Shown: positions 45,249-53,790, counted from the stretch's first letter. The stretch is DNA of 64,000 nt from Stenotrophomonas tumulicola (GCF_014117215.1 NZ_JACGXS010000001.1:124001-188000), one strand, 5' to 3'. A program made the numbers and translations. Notes: generated by a model from the letters alone, not told the origin.

Positions 45249-46346
45249 TCAGCCGGCGCGCAGGTCACCCAGGCGCGGGGTGGCCCGCCCCATCGGCAGT
45301 TTCAGCTTGCCGATGGACTGGATGCGTTTCTCGGCAATGCGATCTGCCGCGCGCTGAGGCGAAATGTTCTCGCGCTGGGACATCTCGAAGATCCGGCCCA
45401 GGTTGTGGTAAATGCTGCGGATCAGCCGCATGGCGCGTTCGCGGTTGTAACCATCGATCTCCAGCGACACGTTCATCACGCCACCGGCATTCACTGCGTA
45501 GTCCGGGGCATACAGGATGCCGCGCGCATGCAGCTCATCGCCCACTTCCGGGCTGGACAGCTGGTTGTTGGCGGTGCCGCAGATGATGCGTGCCTTCAGC
45601 CGCGGCAGTACCTCCGGGGTGATGGCACCTTCCAGTGCACAGGGCGCGAAGACATCGGCATTGACCTCGTGGATCTCGTCGGGCTTCACGGCTTCGGCGC
45701 CGTATTCGGATACGGCACGATCGACCAGGGCCGGATTGAGGTCGGTGACGTACAGCCGGGCACCGCGATCACGCAGCAGCTTCACCAGCTCCATGCCGAT
45801 GTGGCCCAGGCCCTGCACGGCGATGCTGGTCTTGCCTACCTCTTCATGGCCCAGCTTGGCCTGCAGCGAGGCCATCAGCGCCTGCAGCGCGCCATAGGCG
45901 GTGAACGGGGCCGGATCGCCAGAGCCGCCATGTACCTGGTGCACGCCGGTGACGTACTGGCTCTCCAGATAGATGTTCTCCATGTCGTTGACATCGGTGC
46001 CAACGTCCTCGGCGGTGATGTAGCGACCGCCCAGCGCGTCGACATGGCGGCCGAATGCGCGGAACAGCACTTCGGTCTTGTCCCGGCATGGGTCGCCGAT
46101 GATCACGGCTTTGCCGCCGCCCACGTTCAGCCCGGCCAGTGCGTTCTTGTAGGTCATCGTCCGGCTCAGCCGCAGCACGTCGTCCAGTGCTTCTTCGGTG
46201 CTCGCATACGGACGCATGCGAACGCCGCCCAAGGCCGGGCCCAGGGTGGTGTCGTGCAGGGCGATGATCGCCCGCAAGCCGGCGTCCGGGTTGTGGCAGA
46301 ACACCACTTGCTCGTGACCGGTAGATGCGAGGGTTTCGAAAAGCAT
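45249..46346 (-). CDS. Leucine dehydrogenase (Glu/Leu/Phe/Val family)
   Basis: This enzyme oxidatively deaminates branched-chain amino acids with NAD. The 365 residues start MLFETLASTGHEQVVFCHN. Conserved features are LGGVRMRPYAS, the catalytic-Lys region YKNALAGLNVGGGKAVIIGD, the NAD fold AVQGLGHIGMELVKLL and the late APDYAVNAGGVMNV. The length equals Bacillus leucine dehydrogenase (366). A longer upstream frame exists but starts in non-coding sequence. In xanthomonads such an enzyme supplies branched 2-oxo acids for iso-fatty acids. That link is inferred. Confidence 0.93.
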   Translation of the reverse strand: MLFETLASTGHEQVVFCHNPDAGLRAIIALHDTTLGPALGGVRMRPYASTEEALDDVLRLSRTMTYKNALAGLNVGGGKAVIIGDPCRDKTEVLFRAFGRHVDALGGRYITAEDVGTDVNDMENIYLESQYVTGVHQVHGGSGDPAPFTAYGALQALMASLQAKLGHEEVGKTSIAVQGLGHIGMELVKLLRDRGARLYVTDLNPALVDRAVSEYGAEAVKPDEIHEVNADVFAPCALEGAITPEVLPRLKARIICGTANNQLSSPEVGDELHARGILYAPDYAVNAGGVMNVSLEIDGYNRERAMRLIRSIYHNLGRIFEMSQRENISPQRAADRIAEKRIQSIGKLKLPMGRATPRLGDLRAG

Positions 46347-46656
46347 GGCGACTCCGTTGGCATGAACTGCGGCGAACCACTGCGAACATGCCAGCAATTT
46401 TGAAGGACTGAAAACAAAAAAAGCGACTTCGTCATCGGCAGGACGGGTCGCGCGGGGCCATTCTAGTCCATTCCCGGCCGCCCGATGTGCACGCCCGGTG
46501 CAGCCGCTGCCGGGGGCAGGAGGCCGGCAGGGGCGCGGGTGGCTGGAACAGGCGTCCGGTACGACATTGCATCTGCTGCCGGGGGCCTGGCGGTGGTTCC
46601 CTGGCCGGGTGCGGCACCGGGCCCCGCTTGGCAAAGCGGCCGGGCATGGCCTGGCG
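46347..46656. other. 310-base gap without a gene
   Basis: The part next to the dehydrogenase is AT-richer, with a run of seven A at about 46416-46424, and probably holds its promoter. The middle is GC-rich with no supported frame. A solitary SMAG-like inverted copy (GGGCATGGCCTGGCGCTAC) occupies 46642-46660 and reaches the 3' end of the phospholipase D gene. Confidence 0.6.
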
Positions 46657-48225
46657 CTACAGTTGCGATTCCAGCGGCAGCCAGCTGATGACCCGCGCGC
46701 TGGTGCGCAGGCGCAGGCTGCTGTCCGGTTCGGTGCCGATCCAGGTTGGCGGTGGCGTGCGTTGCAACCAGCGCACCCGGTCCCGGCCATCCAGGCCCAG
46801 CCACCAGCTTTGTTCCGGGCTGGCCAGGCGCAGGTACTCGCCGGTCAGCTGGCGCGCCAGCACCGGGTCATCGAAGATGACGCCCATTTCGGTGTTCAGA
46901 TAGGCCGAGCGCGGATCGAGGTTGAACGATCCGACGAAGCCATGGCGGTCGTCCAGCACGAACGCCTTGGTATGCAGGCTGGCGCCGCTGCTGCCGAAGA
47001 GCCCTGAGCTGGTTGCCTGTCCATGTGCTTTCAGTTCGTACAGCTGCACGCCGGCCTGCAGCAGCGGCACGCGGTAATGCATGTAACCGCCGTGCACTGC
47101 GACCACGTCGTTGGCCGCCAGCGAATTGGTGATCACCCCGACCTGCACGTCGCGGGCGCGCATCTGCGCCAACCCCTGGAGGCCTTCATCGCCGGGTACG
47201 AAATAGGGCGAGATCAGCAGTGCCTTGTGCCGTGCAGCGGTCAGCATGTCGACCAACCGGGTGACCAGCCAGTCGTGCCGGTCGTCGCGGCGATGCTTCA
47301 TCGGCGGGTCCGAGACGATGTGCACGTCGCCGCTCCAGTGCAGCGGCTCCTCGCTGGCGCGGGCACGCTGCCGTGATGCAGCCACTTCCTCCAGGTAGGG
47401 CTGGGCGGCGTCCAGCCGCGCACGGTTGTCCGATTCGCGCATCAGCAGCCTCAGCTGCGCACGCGTGTGGTAGGCCAGCGCGGAGATCGGCACGGCGGCG
47501 TCGCTGTTCCAGTAGTCGTCGAACACCTGGTTGGCCTCATCCACTGCTTCGCCGGCAACCAGCAGGTCGAGGTCGCGGAAGTTCACGTCCGCACGGGCGC
47601 TGAAGTACTCCTCGCCGATGTTGCGGCCACCGACGATGGCCACGCGTCCATCGGCGATCCAGCTCTTGTTGTGCATGCGATGGTTGACCGAGAACACCCG
47701 TTGCACCATCTCCACCATGCGCCAGATGCCGCTGCGGTTGCGGAACGGGTTGTACAGGCGGATCTCGATGTTGGGATGGCTGTCGAGCGCCATCATCAAC
47801 GCGTCCTTGTCCTGGGCGTTCATGTCATCCAGCAACAGGCGCACGCGTACGCCGCGCTCGGCGGCATCGTGCAGGGCGCGCGCCATCAGGTGGCCGATCA
47901 GGTCGTCATGCCAGATGTAATACTGCAGGTCCAGGCTGCGTTCGGCGCGTTCGGTGATCACCGAGCGTGCGGCAAACGCATCCAGGCCATCGGACAGGAA
48001 CGCCACTCCCGACTGCCCGGGATGGGCGGCCTGCAGGGCACTCACCTCGCGGTCGATGCGGGTCTGCGCGGCCTGCACCGGCAACACGCCGGACCGTTCG
48101 CCACGCGCCTGCGGCGTCAAACGGTCGGCCAGCAGCAGGCCGGAGAGCACCAGCAGCACCAGCAGGGCCAGCACGATGGCCAGCACGCGCAGCAGGCGGC
48201 GCCACAATGGCAAGGATTCAGTCAT
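46657..48225 (-). CDS. Phospholipase D family protein (ClsC/YmdC-like cardiolipin synthase)
   Basis: This membrane-anchored phosphatidyltransferase has 522 residues. An N-terminal helix (LAIVLALLVLLVLSGLLLAD) is followed by two HKD motifs: HNKSWIADGRVAIVGGRN near residue 180 and HTKAFVLDDRHGFVGSFN near 420. Size and motif context match ClsC-type cardiolipin synthases, which use phosphatidylglycerol and phosphatidylethanolamine. The Pro/Trp-rich end is typical. It is separated by about 45 bases from the pseudouridine-synthase-like gene on the same strand. Confidence 0.9.
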   Translation of the reverse strand: MTESLPLWRRLLRVLAIVLALLVLLVLSGLLLADRLTPQARGERSGVLPVQAAQTRIDREVSALQAAHPGQSGVAFLSDGLDAFAARSVITERAERSLDLQYYIWHDDLIGHLMARALHDAAERGVRVRLLLDDMNAQDKDALMMALDSHPNIEIRLYNPFRNRSGIWRMVEMVQRVFSVNHRMHNKSWIADGRVAIVGGRNIGEEYFSARADVNFRDLDLLVAGEAVDEANQVFDDYWNSDAAVPISALAYHTRAQLRLLMRESDNRARLDAAQPYLEEVAASRQRARASEEPLHWSGDVHIVSDPPMKHRRDDRHDWLVTRLVDMLTAARHKALLISPYFVPGDEGLQGLAQMRARDVQVGVITNSLAANDVVAVHGGYMHYRVPLLQAGVQLYELKAHGQATSSGLFGSSGASLHTKAFVLDDRHGFVGSFNLDPRSAYLNTEMGVIFDDPVLARQLTGEYLRLASPEQSWWLGLDGRDRVRWLQRTPPPTWIGTEPDSSLRLRTSARVISWLPLESQL

Positions 48226-48269
48226 GGGTCGATCCTAACCGGCCGGACGCTGCACGCGTAGTGCTCTAT

Positions 48270-48977
48270 TCAGAAGCGCTCGTCGGCACCGAGGTAACGC
48301 CAGTGCCCGGCCGCCAGCTTGCCCAGTGAAACGCGGCCGATGCGCAGCCGGCGGATGCCGACCACCTGCATCGAGGCGCCTGCACAGGCTTCGCGCAGCA
48401 TGCGTGGATGCAGGCCCTTGCCAGCAAAGCGGAGTCGCTGTTCGCTCTGCCAGCTGATCTTGCAGCCGGGGATCGTTCGCCCGTTTTCTTTCAGCCCGGC
48501 CTGCAGCCGTGCGACGTCCCACAATGCGCGCTCGCCCTGCACATCCACCAGGAATTCCTGTTCGGTGCGCGACAACTGCTGCTGCAGGTGGCTCAGGATC
48601 AGCGGGTCCTGGCTGATCACCACCAGGCCGCTGTCCGCCGCCGGCAGCGATGCGGCCAACTGCAATCCGTGGAAGTGTCGCTGCAGTGGCCGGGTGCCGC
48701 TGGCATCCAGCGGGCTCTGCGTTTCCGGGGTGATCTGTGCGCACAGCGCGTCGGCAGGCATGCCCGGCGGCTTGGCCAGCAGCATGCTCACGCGCTCGGC
48801 GCGTTCGTCGCGGGCTGCAGGATCCAGGTCTATCTGTTCGGTGGTGACCGCTGCCTGCGGCTGTTCCACCACCTGGCCATCCACGCGCACCCAGCCGCCT
48901 TCGATGTAGCGGCGGGCTTCGCCGCGGGGGCAGCCGAGCAGTTCGGCGAGGCGTTTGTCCAGTCGGATGGGGAGCAT
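48270..48977 (-). CDS. RsuA/RluF-family pseudouridine-synthase-like protein lacking the catalytic Asp
   Basis: The 235 residues have an N-terminal S4 RNA-binding domain (IRLDKRLAELLGCPRGEARRYI) and the RsuA-family core, ending GIRRLRIGRVSLGKL with GHWRYLG. In active enzymes the core loop reads GRLDxxSxGL. Here the aligned stretch is ASLPAADSGL, so the catalytic Asp is replaced by Pro112, and the Arg-Leu-Asp context is also lost. The region around it is otherwise intact, so this is not a frameshift. It may bind RNA without making pseudouridine. Confidence 0.82.
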   Translation of the reverse strand: MLPIRLDKRLAELLGCPRGEARRYIEGGWVRVDGQVVEQPQAAVTTEQIDLDPAARDERAERVSMLLAKPPGMPADALCAQITPETQSPLDASGTRPLQRHFHGLQLAASLPAADSGLVVISQDPLILSHLQQQLSRTEQEFLVDVQGERALWDVARLQAGLKENGRTIPGCKISWQSEQRLRFAGKGLHPRMLREACAGASMQVVGIRRLRIGRVSLGKLAAGHWRYLGADERF

Positions 48978-49031
48978 GGGGCAGGGGACCTCGAGGGGGG
49001 CGCAGTGTACCTGTCGCGGCGCCGGGCTGCT

Positions 49032-49529
49032 TCAGTCGCCGCGGTGGGCAAGTTCGGTCAGGTACAGCCGGGTATCGAATTCCAGTTGCATGTAATCCGG
49101 TTCCATGTGCTGGCACAACTGGTAGAACGCCTTGTTATGCTCGGCTTCCTTCAGGTGCGCCAGCTCGTGCACCACGATCATCCGCAGGAAGGCCGCCGGC
49201 GCCTGGCGGAATACGCTGGCCACGCGGATTTCACGACTGGCCTTCAGCCGCCCGCCCTGCACCCGCGACACCGCCGTATGGGTGCCCAGGGCATGCTTCA
49301 CCACTTCCAGCCGGTTGTCGTAGCAGACTTTGTTCAGCGGCACCGACTGGCGCAGGAAGCGATCCTTCAGCTCCCGGGTGTAGTCGTACAACTGGCGGTC
49401 GCTGCGTACCTCGTGCAGGTCTGGATAGCGGCGCTGCAGCACGGTCCCGAGGCGGTCGTCGGCCAGCAGCTGGCGCACCTGCTGCAGCAGCGGTTCGGGA
49501 TAGCCGGTGAGGTATTTCAAGGCAGGCAT
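49032..49529 (-). CDS. YgjP-like metallopeptidase-fold protein
   Basis: The 165-residue protein carries a zinc motif HELAHLKEAEHNKAFYQLC and a downstream MEPDY in the C-terminal half, the layout of the YgjP/DUF45 family. Homologues have been called metal-dependent hydrolases. The residue pattern supports a metal site (two His in HExxH plus a third His in EHNKAF). The cellular substrate is unknown. The gene ends 54 bases from the start of the pseudouridine-synthase-like gene on the same strand. Confidence 0.88.
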   Translation of the reverse strand: MPALKYLTGYPEPLLQQVRQLLADDRLGTVLQRRYPDLHEVRSDRQLYDYTRELKDRFLRQSVPLNKVCYDNRLEVVKHALGTHTAVSRVQGGRLKASREIRVASVFRQAPAAFLRMIVVHELAHLKEAEHNKAFYQLCQHMEPDYMQLEFDTRLYLTELAHRGD

Positions 49530-49590
49530 GTGGCGGCCGGGGCTCCGGTATCATGGAGGCCCCTACGATAGACCAGTTGCAGGCAGGACC

Positions 49591-50148
49591 ATGGCAAAGC
49601 CGAACGCGCTGCAGGAACAATTGCTCAAGGCCGGGCTGGCCAGGAAGGCGCAGGCCAGTGCGGCTGCCCGGGAACAGGCCAAGGCACGGCAAGGCAAGGC
49701 GCCGGATGCGTCGGCGGAGATCCAGCGCGAGGCCGAAAGGGTGCGTGCGGAAAAGGCCGAGCGCGATCGGGCCATCGCCGCCGAGCGCAATGCGCAGGCG
49801 CGCGCCACTGAATTGAAGGCCCAGGCGCGGCAGATCATCCAGGCGCATGCGGTGCCGCATGCGGGCGAAAGCGAGTATCGCTTCAATGACGGGGCGGCGA
49901 TCCGCACGCTGCTGATCGATGCCACGCTGCGCAAGGCGCTGTCCGCCGGCGCGCTGGTCATCGTGTCGCATGGCGAGGGCCATGCGTTGTTGCCGCGCGC
50001 TGCGGCGGAGAAGGTGCGCGAGCGCGCACCGGAGGCCATCGTGGTCGACCACGGACAGGTCGGCGAGAGCACGGTTCCATCGACCGGCAATGCCGAGGAT
50101 GATGCGTATTACGCGCAGTTCCAGATTCCGGACGACCTGGTCTGGTAA
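49591..50148 (+). CDS. DUF2058 family protein (YaiL-like)
   Basis: The 185 residues start MAKPNALQEQLLKAGLARKA, the typical opening of this gammaproteobacterial family. A charged helical N-terminal half (about 10-90, many Ala, Arg, Glu and Lys) is probably a coiled coil, and a compact C-terminal domain ends AEDDAYYAQFQIPDDLVW. Annotated sometimes as a nucleoprotein/polynucleotide-associated enzyme, its function is not established. It is divergent from the YgjP-like gene, with 61 bases between them. Confidence 0.9.
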   Translation: MAKPNALQEQLLKAGLARKAQASAAAREQAKARQGKAPDASAEIQREAERVRAEKAERDRAIAAERNAQARATELKAQARQIIQAHAVPHAGESEYRFNDGAAIRTLLIDATLRKALSAGALVIVSHGEGHALLPRAAAEKVRERAPEAIVVDHGQVGESTVPSTGNAEDDAYYAQFQIPDDLVW

Positions 50149-50168
50149 CAGGTGTCGTGCGGCGCCAG

Positions 50169-50279
50169 GTAGCGCCGGGCCATGCCCGGCGGCATGGGGT
50201 GATGGTAGAGCGGGTCCATGACCCGCTGCTCCTGTTTCCGGCATCACGCACACGGCGGCGGGGCATCGCCCCGCTCTAC
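50169..50279. repeat. Three SMAG-type palindromes in a row
   Basis: A standard copy lies at 50169-50191. A second subtype, GTAGAGCGGGTCCATGACC, lies at 50205-50227. An inverted CGGGGCATCGCCCCG copy with CTCTAC lies at 50257-50279. They fill the 241-base gap before the zinc-finger gene. Confidence 0.8.
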
Positions 50280-50389
50280 CGCTTTTCTCTTTATTTCATC
50301 CGCGGCGGCGGCACCCGCTCGACGTGCCCCGACAGGCGCTTCACCATCGGGGGACTAGGCTGTGAGTCCATTCATGCGGAGGAATGCCC

Positions 50390-50656
50390 ATGGCCACCGG
50401 ATGGGCGGGTGATGGCGCGGTGCAGGACCAGATCGATGCGACCGTCGATGACGCGATCGCGCGGGCACGACGCCAACTGCGCCAAGGACCCGGCCTGGAA
50501 CATTGCGAGGAATGCGACGCGCCGATACCGCTGGCACGCCGGCAGGCCGTGCCCGGCGTGCGCCTGTGCATCAGCTGCCAGCAGGCCCACGATGAAGAAG
50601 AGCAGGCGCAGGCCGGCTTCAACCGGCGTGGCAGCAAGGACAGCCAGCTGCGCTGA
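50390..50656 (+). CDS. TraR/DksA-family C4 zinc-finger protein
   Basis: This small DksA-like protein of 88 residues has the coiled-coil part near 10-40 and a zinc finger with Cys pairs CEECDAPIP and CISCQQ. Related short proteins (YbiI type) act on RNA polymerase or are of unknown role. An ATG at 50384 directly abuts the Shine-Dalgarno GGAGGA, so the ATG at 50390, six bases from it, is the better start. Confidence 0.85.
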   Translation: MATGWAGDGAVQDQIDATVDDAIARARRQLRQGPGLEHCEECDAPIPLARRQAVPGVRLCISCQQAHDEEEQAQAGFNRRGSKDSQLR

Positions 50657-50689
50657 GCAGCAGCGCTTCGTCCGGCATCGCGCAACGGC

Positions 50690-50712
50690 AGCGGGTCATG
50701 GACCCGTTCTAC
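50690..50712 (-). repeat. SMAG-type palindrome, AGCGGGTCATGGACCCG subtype
   Basis: This single inverted copy lies 34 bases past the zinc-finger stop and belongs to the same subtype as those at 6642 and 50205. Confidence 0.7.
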
Positions 50713-50791
50713 CGAGCGCCTTGCCTGAACGTCCAGCCTTGCGGGATGGGCCGGGCTGCGGAAAGGATTCACGCATGCCGTTCGACCAGGC

Positions 50792-51373
50792 TCAACCATC
50801 TCCCTGGATGCCTCCGGGTGCCTGAGCGGGATCGCGCCAACGACGCACCGTGCGCTGGAAGAACAGGTTGTTCGGCAACTGCAGTACCGTGCCTTCATGG
50901 CCTTCGCCGGTTTCCAGCAACGTGGTGTAGATCAGGTTGACATCGATCACCCGGCCTTTCAGGCCCGGCTTCTCGCCGTTCTCCAGCACCTCGATGTAGT
51001 CATGCAGGCGGAACGGCCGGGTGGTGAAGATCAGCAGCGTGCAGAAGATGTTGGACAGCACGCTCCAGGCGGCGAAGAACGCCACGGCACCTACGGCGGC
51101 AAAACCGGTGAATGCAGTCCACAGCACTGCCCCGGAGGTGCCGAGTATGCGCAGGATCACCAGCAGCGTGCCGAAGTGCACCACGAAGGTGGTGATCCGG
51201 CGCGCACCCATGACCATCTCCGGCGGCAGCGAGTAATGCGTGGCGAAGCGGCGGATCAACCGCCGCGCGACCAGCCGCAATACCCAAGCGACCAGCAGCG
51301 TGAGCAGGATCAGGCCGACCATCTGTGCCTGTTCGATCCAGGCGTGCGCCCACGACGGCAGGTACTTCTCCAT
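50792..51373 (-). CDS. Small MscS-type mechanosensitive ion channel
   Basis: The 193 residues have three transmembrane helices (about 17-37, 60-80 and 87-112). The pore-lining helix resembles MscS TM3 (FTGFAAVGAVAFFAAWSVLSN), and the start of the beta domain (PFRLHDYIEVLENGEKPGLKG) is present. The C-terminal cytoplasmic vestibule of full MscS is missing, so this is a short form. It would gate at high membrane tension. The gene is separated from the sigma-factor module by a short gap. Confidence 0.88.
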   Translation of the reverse strand: MEKYLPSWAHAWIEQAQMVGLILLTLLVAWVLRLVARRLIRRFATHYSLPPEMVMGARRITTFVVHFGTLLVILRILGTSGAVLWTAFTGFAAVGAVAFFAAWSVLSNIFCTLLIFTTRPFRLHDYIEVLENGEKPGLKGRVIDVNLIYTTLLETGEGHEGTVLQLPNNLFFQRTVRRWRDPAQAPGGIQGDG

Positions 51374-51410
51374 TCAATGACATCCGGTTGATACGCAGGG
51401 GAAGTCGATG

Positions 51411-51599
51411 TTACCCGCGCCGGGACCGCCTTTCGACCAGCGCCGGTACGATGGCCGAATCGACGCAGGCCAGCACGGCACCGGCGCGCAGCAGGCAGGT
51501 CTGCCCGTCACCGGACCGCAGCTGCAGCTGCAGGGGATTGCCCTGCAGCATCGCGCAGACGACGATGGCGAGCAGGCCGCTGATGGCGGTGGTGGACAT
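51411..51599 (-). CDS. Hypothetical small protein with one membrane segment, 62 residues
   Basis: I do not recognise this protein. It starts MSTTAISGLLAIVVCAMLQG, giving one hydrophobic segment (possible signal anchor), and has two later Cys. It has a good Shine-Dalgarno (GGGAGAG) six bases before the ATG. It is divergent from the ECF sigma gene, and their shared 128-base region contains a long inverted repeat, so it may be controlled with it. Confidence 0.55.
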   Translation of the reverse strand: MSTTAISGLLAIVVCAMLQGNPLQLQLRSGDGQTCLLRAGAVLACVDSAIVPALVERRSRRG

Positions 51600-51661
51600 G
51601 CAGGCTCTCCCTGGCCACGAGCGGCCGATGCGTCACTGCCTTGTGATGCTGGCCGCGCCGG

Positions 51662-51702
51662 AAAGGTTTAAAGGCAGCAGGCCGCGTGTGCTTTAAACCT
51701 TT
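51662..51702. promoter_or_regulatory. 12-bp perfect inverted repeat upstream of the second ECF sigma gene
   Basis: AAAGGTTTAAAG (51662-51673) and CTTTAAACCTTT (51691-51702) are separated by 17 GC-rich bases. It sits between the divergent 62-residue gene and the sigma gene, 25 bases from the sigma start codon. It is either an operator for a dimeric regulator or a leader hairpin. Confidence 0.6.
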
Positions 51703-51727
51703 TCCCCCGCCGCTGCATCCAAGGACC

Positions 51728-52306
51728 ATGCTCGACATTCCCATGCCAGCGACGCACCCCGACCCCAGCGCCTGCGATGAGGCAGCCATGGTGCGTGCGG
51801 CGGCGGCGGGCGACGTGTCGGCCTACGAGCAGCTTTACCGCCAGCACGCGCCACGCCTGTTCTCGGTGTTGTGGCGGTTGTGCGGCGGCCAGCAGGCGCG
51901 GGCCGAAGACGCGTTGCAGGAGACCTTCCTGCAGGCATGGAAGGCGCTGCCCGGGTTCCGCATGGAGAGCAGCCTGGCGACCTGGCTGCACCGCATGGGC
52001 GTCAATGCCGCATTGATGGAGCTGCGCGCTCGCGGTCCCTTGCTGCATGACGAAAGCCTGGACGAGCTGGACGAGACGCATGCCGGACTCGGTGTGCACG
52101 ATGCCTGCGCAGGGACCGAGCGCGACCTGGAGAGGGCGGTGGCGCTGCTGCCGCCGCGTGCGCGTGCCGTCCTGGTCCTGCACGACATCGAGGGTTGGAA
52201 ACACCATGAAATCGCCGAACAGCTGCAGATGGCCGTCGGCAGTTCCAAGGCACAGCTGCACCGGGCACGCGGCCTGCTGCGTGCCCGATTGGGAGACATG
52301 ACATGA
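51728..52306 (+). CDS. ECF-type RNA polymerase sigma factor (second in window)
   Basis: The 192 residues have region 2 (AYEQLYRQHAPRLFSVLWRL, ALQETFLQAWKALPGFRMES) and region 4 (LPPRARAVLVLHDIEGWKHH, then EIAEQLQMAVGSSKAQLHRA). It overlaps the next gene by ATGA. This matches the three-gene layout sigma, one-helix anti-sigma, DUF4097 seen in several proteobacteria. A start at 51743 (MPATHP) is possible. The signal it answers is unknown. Confidence 0.9.
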   Translation: MLDIPMPATHPDPSACDEAAMVRAAAAGDVSAYEQLYRQHAPRLFSVLWRLCGGQQARAEDALQETFLQAWKALPGFRMESSLATWLHRMGVNAALMELRARGPLLHDESLDELDETHAGLGVHDACAGTERDLERAVALLPPRARAVLVLHDIEGWKHHEIAEQLQMAVGSSKAQLHRARGLLRARLGDMT

Positions 52307-52851
52307 ACCATTACCGCGACCCCGAAGGCGATACGCACGACGCGCTGCAGGCGTGCCTGCGCGGACTGCCGGCCCACCGGCCGCCGCCAGCCGATGGCTG
52401 GACGCGGCTGCAGGCTGCCTTGCCACCCCGCGATGCTGCAACCCCGTTGCCGCACGCAGCAGGGCGTGCATCCGGCATCCAGCGCGGTCGCCGCAGGTTG
52501 CGCTGGTCACTGCCTGCAGGTGCCGCGCTTGCCGCCAGCCTGGCCCTGTACTGGGTGCTGCCGCTATCGTTGCCGCGGCATGCTGCACCCGCTGGCCCGA
52601 GTGCGCTGCAAGTGCAGGCGAACGTGCTGACCGAGGAGTACCAGCAGGCCATGGCAGCATTGCCGGTCGTCGGTGCCCCGGAATGGCAGCCAGCACTGGC
52701 GGAGCTCGACCTGAGCGCAGACCAGATCCGTGCGGCGTTGAGCCAGAGCCCGCGTTCGCGCCTTCTCCTTGGACAACTGCAGCGCACCTATGCGCTGCGT
52801 CTGCAACTGACCCGGCAGGCGGCCATGGCCTCCGCCGGCCTGCCTACCTGA
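52303..52851 (+). CDS. Putative anti-sigma factor (single transmembrane helix)
   Basis: The 182-residue protein has a cytoplasmic N-terminal part (about 1-65), one membrane helix (LPAGAALAASLALYWVLPL near 70-88) and a periplasmic part rich in Ala and Leu. No known anti-sigma motif is obvious. The ATGA overlap with the ECF sigma gene and the topology argue for that role. It lies 26 bases upstream of the DUF4097 gene. Confidence 0.72.
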   Translation: MNHYRDPEGDTHDALQACLRGLPAHRPPPADGWTRLQAALPPRDAATPLPHAAGRASGIQRGRRRLRWSLPAGAALAASLALYWVLPLSLPRHAAPAGPSALQVQANVLTEEYQQAMAALPVVGAPEWQPALAELDLSADQIRAALSQSPRSRLLLGQLQRTYALRLQLTRQAAMASAGLPT

Positions 52852-52877
52852 CCCCATCCACCCCGAGGGCATCGATC

Positions 52878-53753
52878 ATGCGCTTTTCCATCCTGTTGTC
52901 CGCCACCATGCTGTTGTCGGCCCCTGCCTGGGCCGATACCCGGGTGGATGATCGCCACGTACTCGCCACGGGTGGCCGCGTGGAGCTTGGCAATATCGCT
53001 GGCAAGGTCAGCGTGCGCGGTTGGGACCGCAACGAGGTCCAGCTGACCGGCACGCTGTCTGACGGCCTGACGTTGAAACCCGACAAGAGCGCCAACCGGG
53101 TACGCTGGGAAGTCGAGTATCCGCGTCGCAGCAACAACGGTGGCGCCACCCTGGAGCTGCGGGTGCCACGTGCGGTGGAACTGGAGCTGAGCACGATAAG
53201 TGCGGACATGGATGTCAGCGGCATTGATGTGAAGCGTTTGCAGGCCAGCACCGTGAGCGGCGACATCCGGGTTGCCGGGCGTGCGGGTGAGAGTGCCCTG
53301 ACCACGGTGAGCGGCGACCTGGCCAGCCAACTGCAGACGGCGCGGATGGATGCGCGCACGGTCAGTGGCAGCATCCGTGCGGACGGCGGAGTTTCAGGGG
53401 AGATCGGAGCGGCGACGGTGTCGGGCCAGATAGGCGTCGATGCCGGACGTACCCAGCGGCTGGCGGTGGAGACGGTGTCGGGCAACGTGGACGTATCGGC
53501 GTCCGCGCTGGCGCCCGGCGGCCGGATCAGCGTGGAGTCGGTGAGTGCGCCGATCTCACTGCGCCTGCCACGCAACGTCTCCGCACAGCTTTCGGTCGAA
53601 AGCTTCAGTGGCACGATCGACAGTGATGCGGGCAAGGTCGAGCGGCCGCGCCACGGCCCTGGCAGCTCGTTGGATGCTCGATTGGGAAGTGGCGATGGTG
53701 ACATCAGCCTGCAGTCGCATTCCGGCAAGGTGCGGGTGCGGCTGGACCGCTGA
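52878..53753 (+). CDS. DUF4097 family secreted beta-helix protein
   Basis: The 291 residues start MRFSILLSATMLLSAPAWAD (signal peptide), then a repeating beta-solenoid pattern. Turns such as STVSGDIRVAG, TTVSGDLAS, RTVSGSIRA, ATVSGQIGV and ETVSGNVDV repeat about every 20 residues, the DUF4097 pattern. The protein is exported and probably adhesin-like or envelope-associated. It is the last gene of the ECF operon and a likely target or sensor partner. Confidence 0.85.
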   Translation: MRFSILLSATMLLSAPAWADTRVDDRHVLATGGRVELGNIAGKVSVRGWDRNEVQLTGTLSDGLTLKPDKSANRVRWEVEYPRRSNNGGATLELRVPRAVELELSTISADMDVSGIDVKRLQASTVSGDIRVAGRAGESALTTVSGDLASQLQTARMDARTVSGSIRADGGVSGEIGAATVSGQIGVDAGRTQRLAVETVSGNVDVSASALAPGGRISVESVSAPISLRLPRNVSAQLSVESFSGTIDSDAGKVERPRHGPGSSLDARLGSGDGDISLQSHSGKVRVRLDR

Positions 53754-53790
53754 GCGGCCGGGGAAGGGCGATGCGATCCAGCGTGGCCGG

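Noticed and set aside
51662..51702. The 12-bp inverted repeat as an intrinsic terminator
   Set aside because: Only four T follow the second arm, and a terminator would lie in the leader of the sigma gene. An operator is more plausible.
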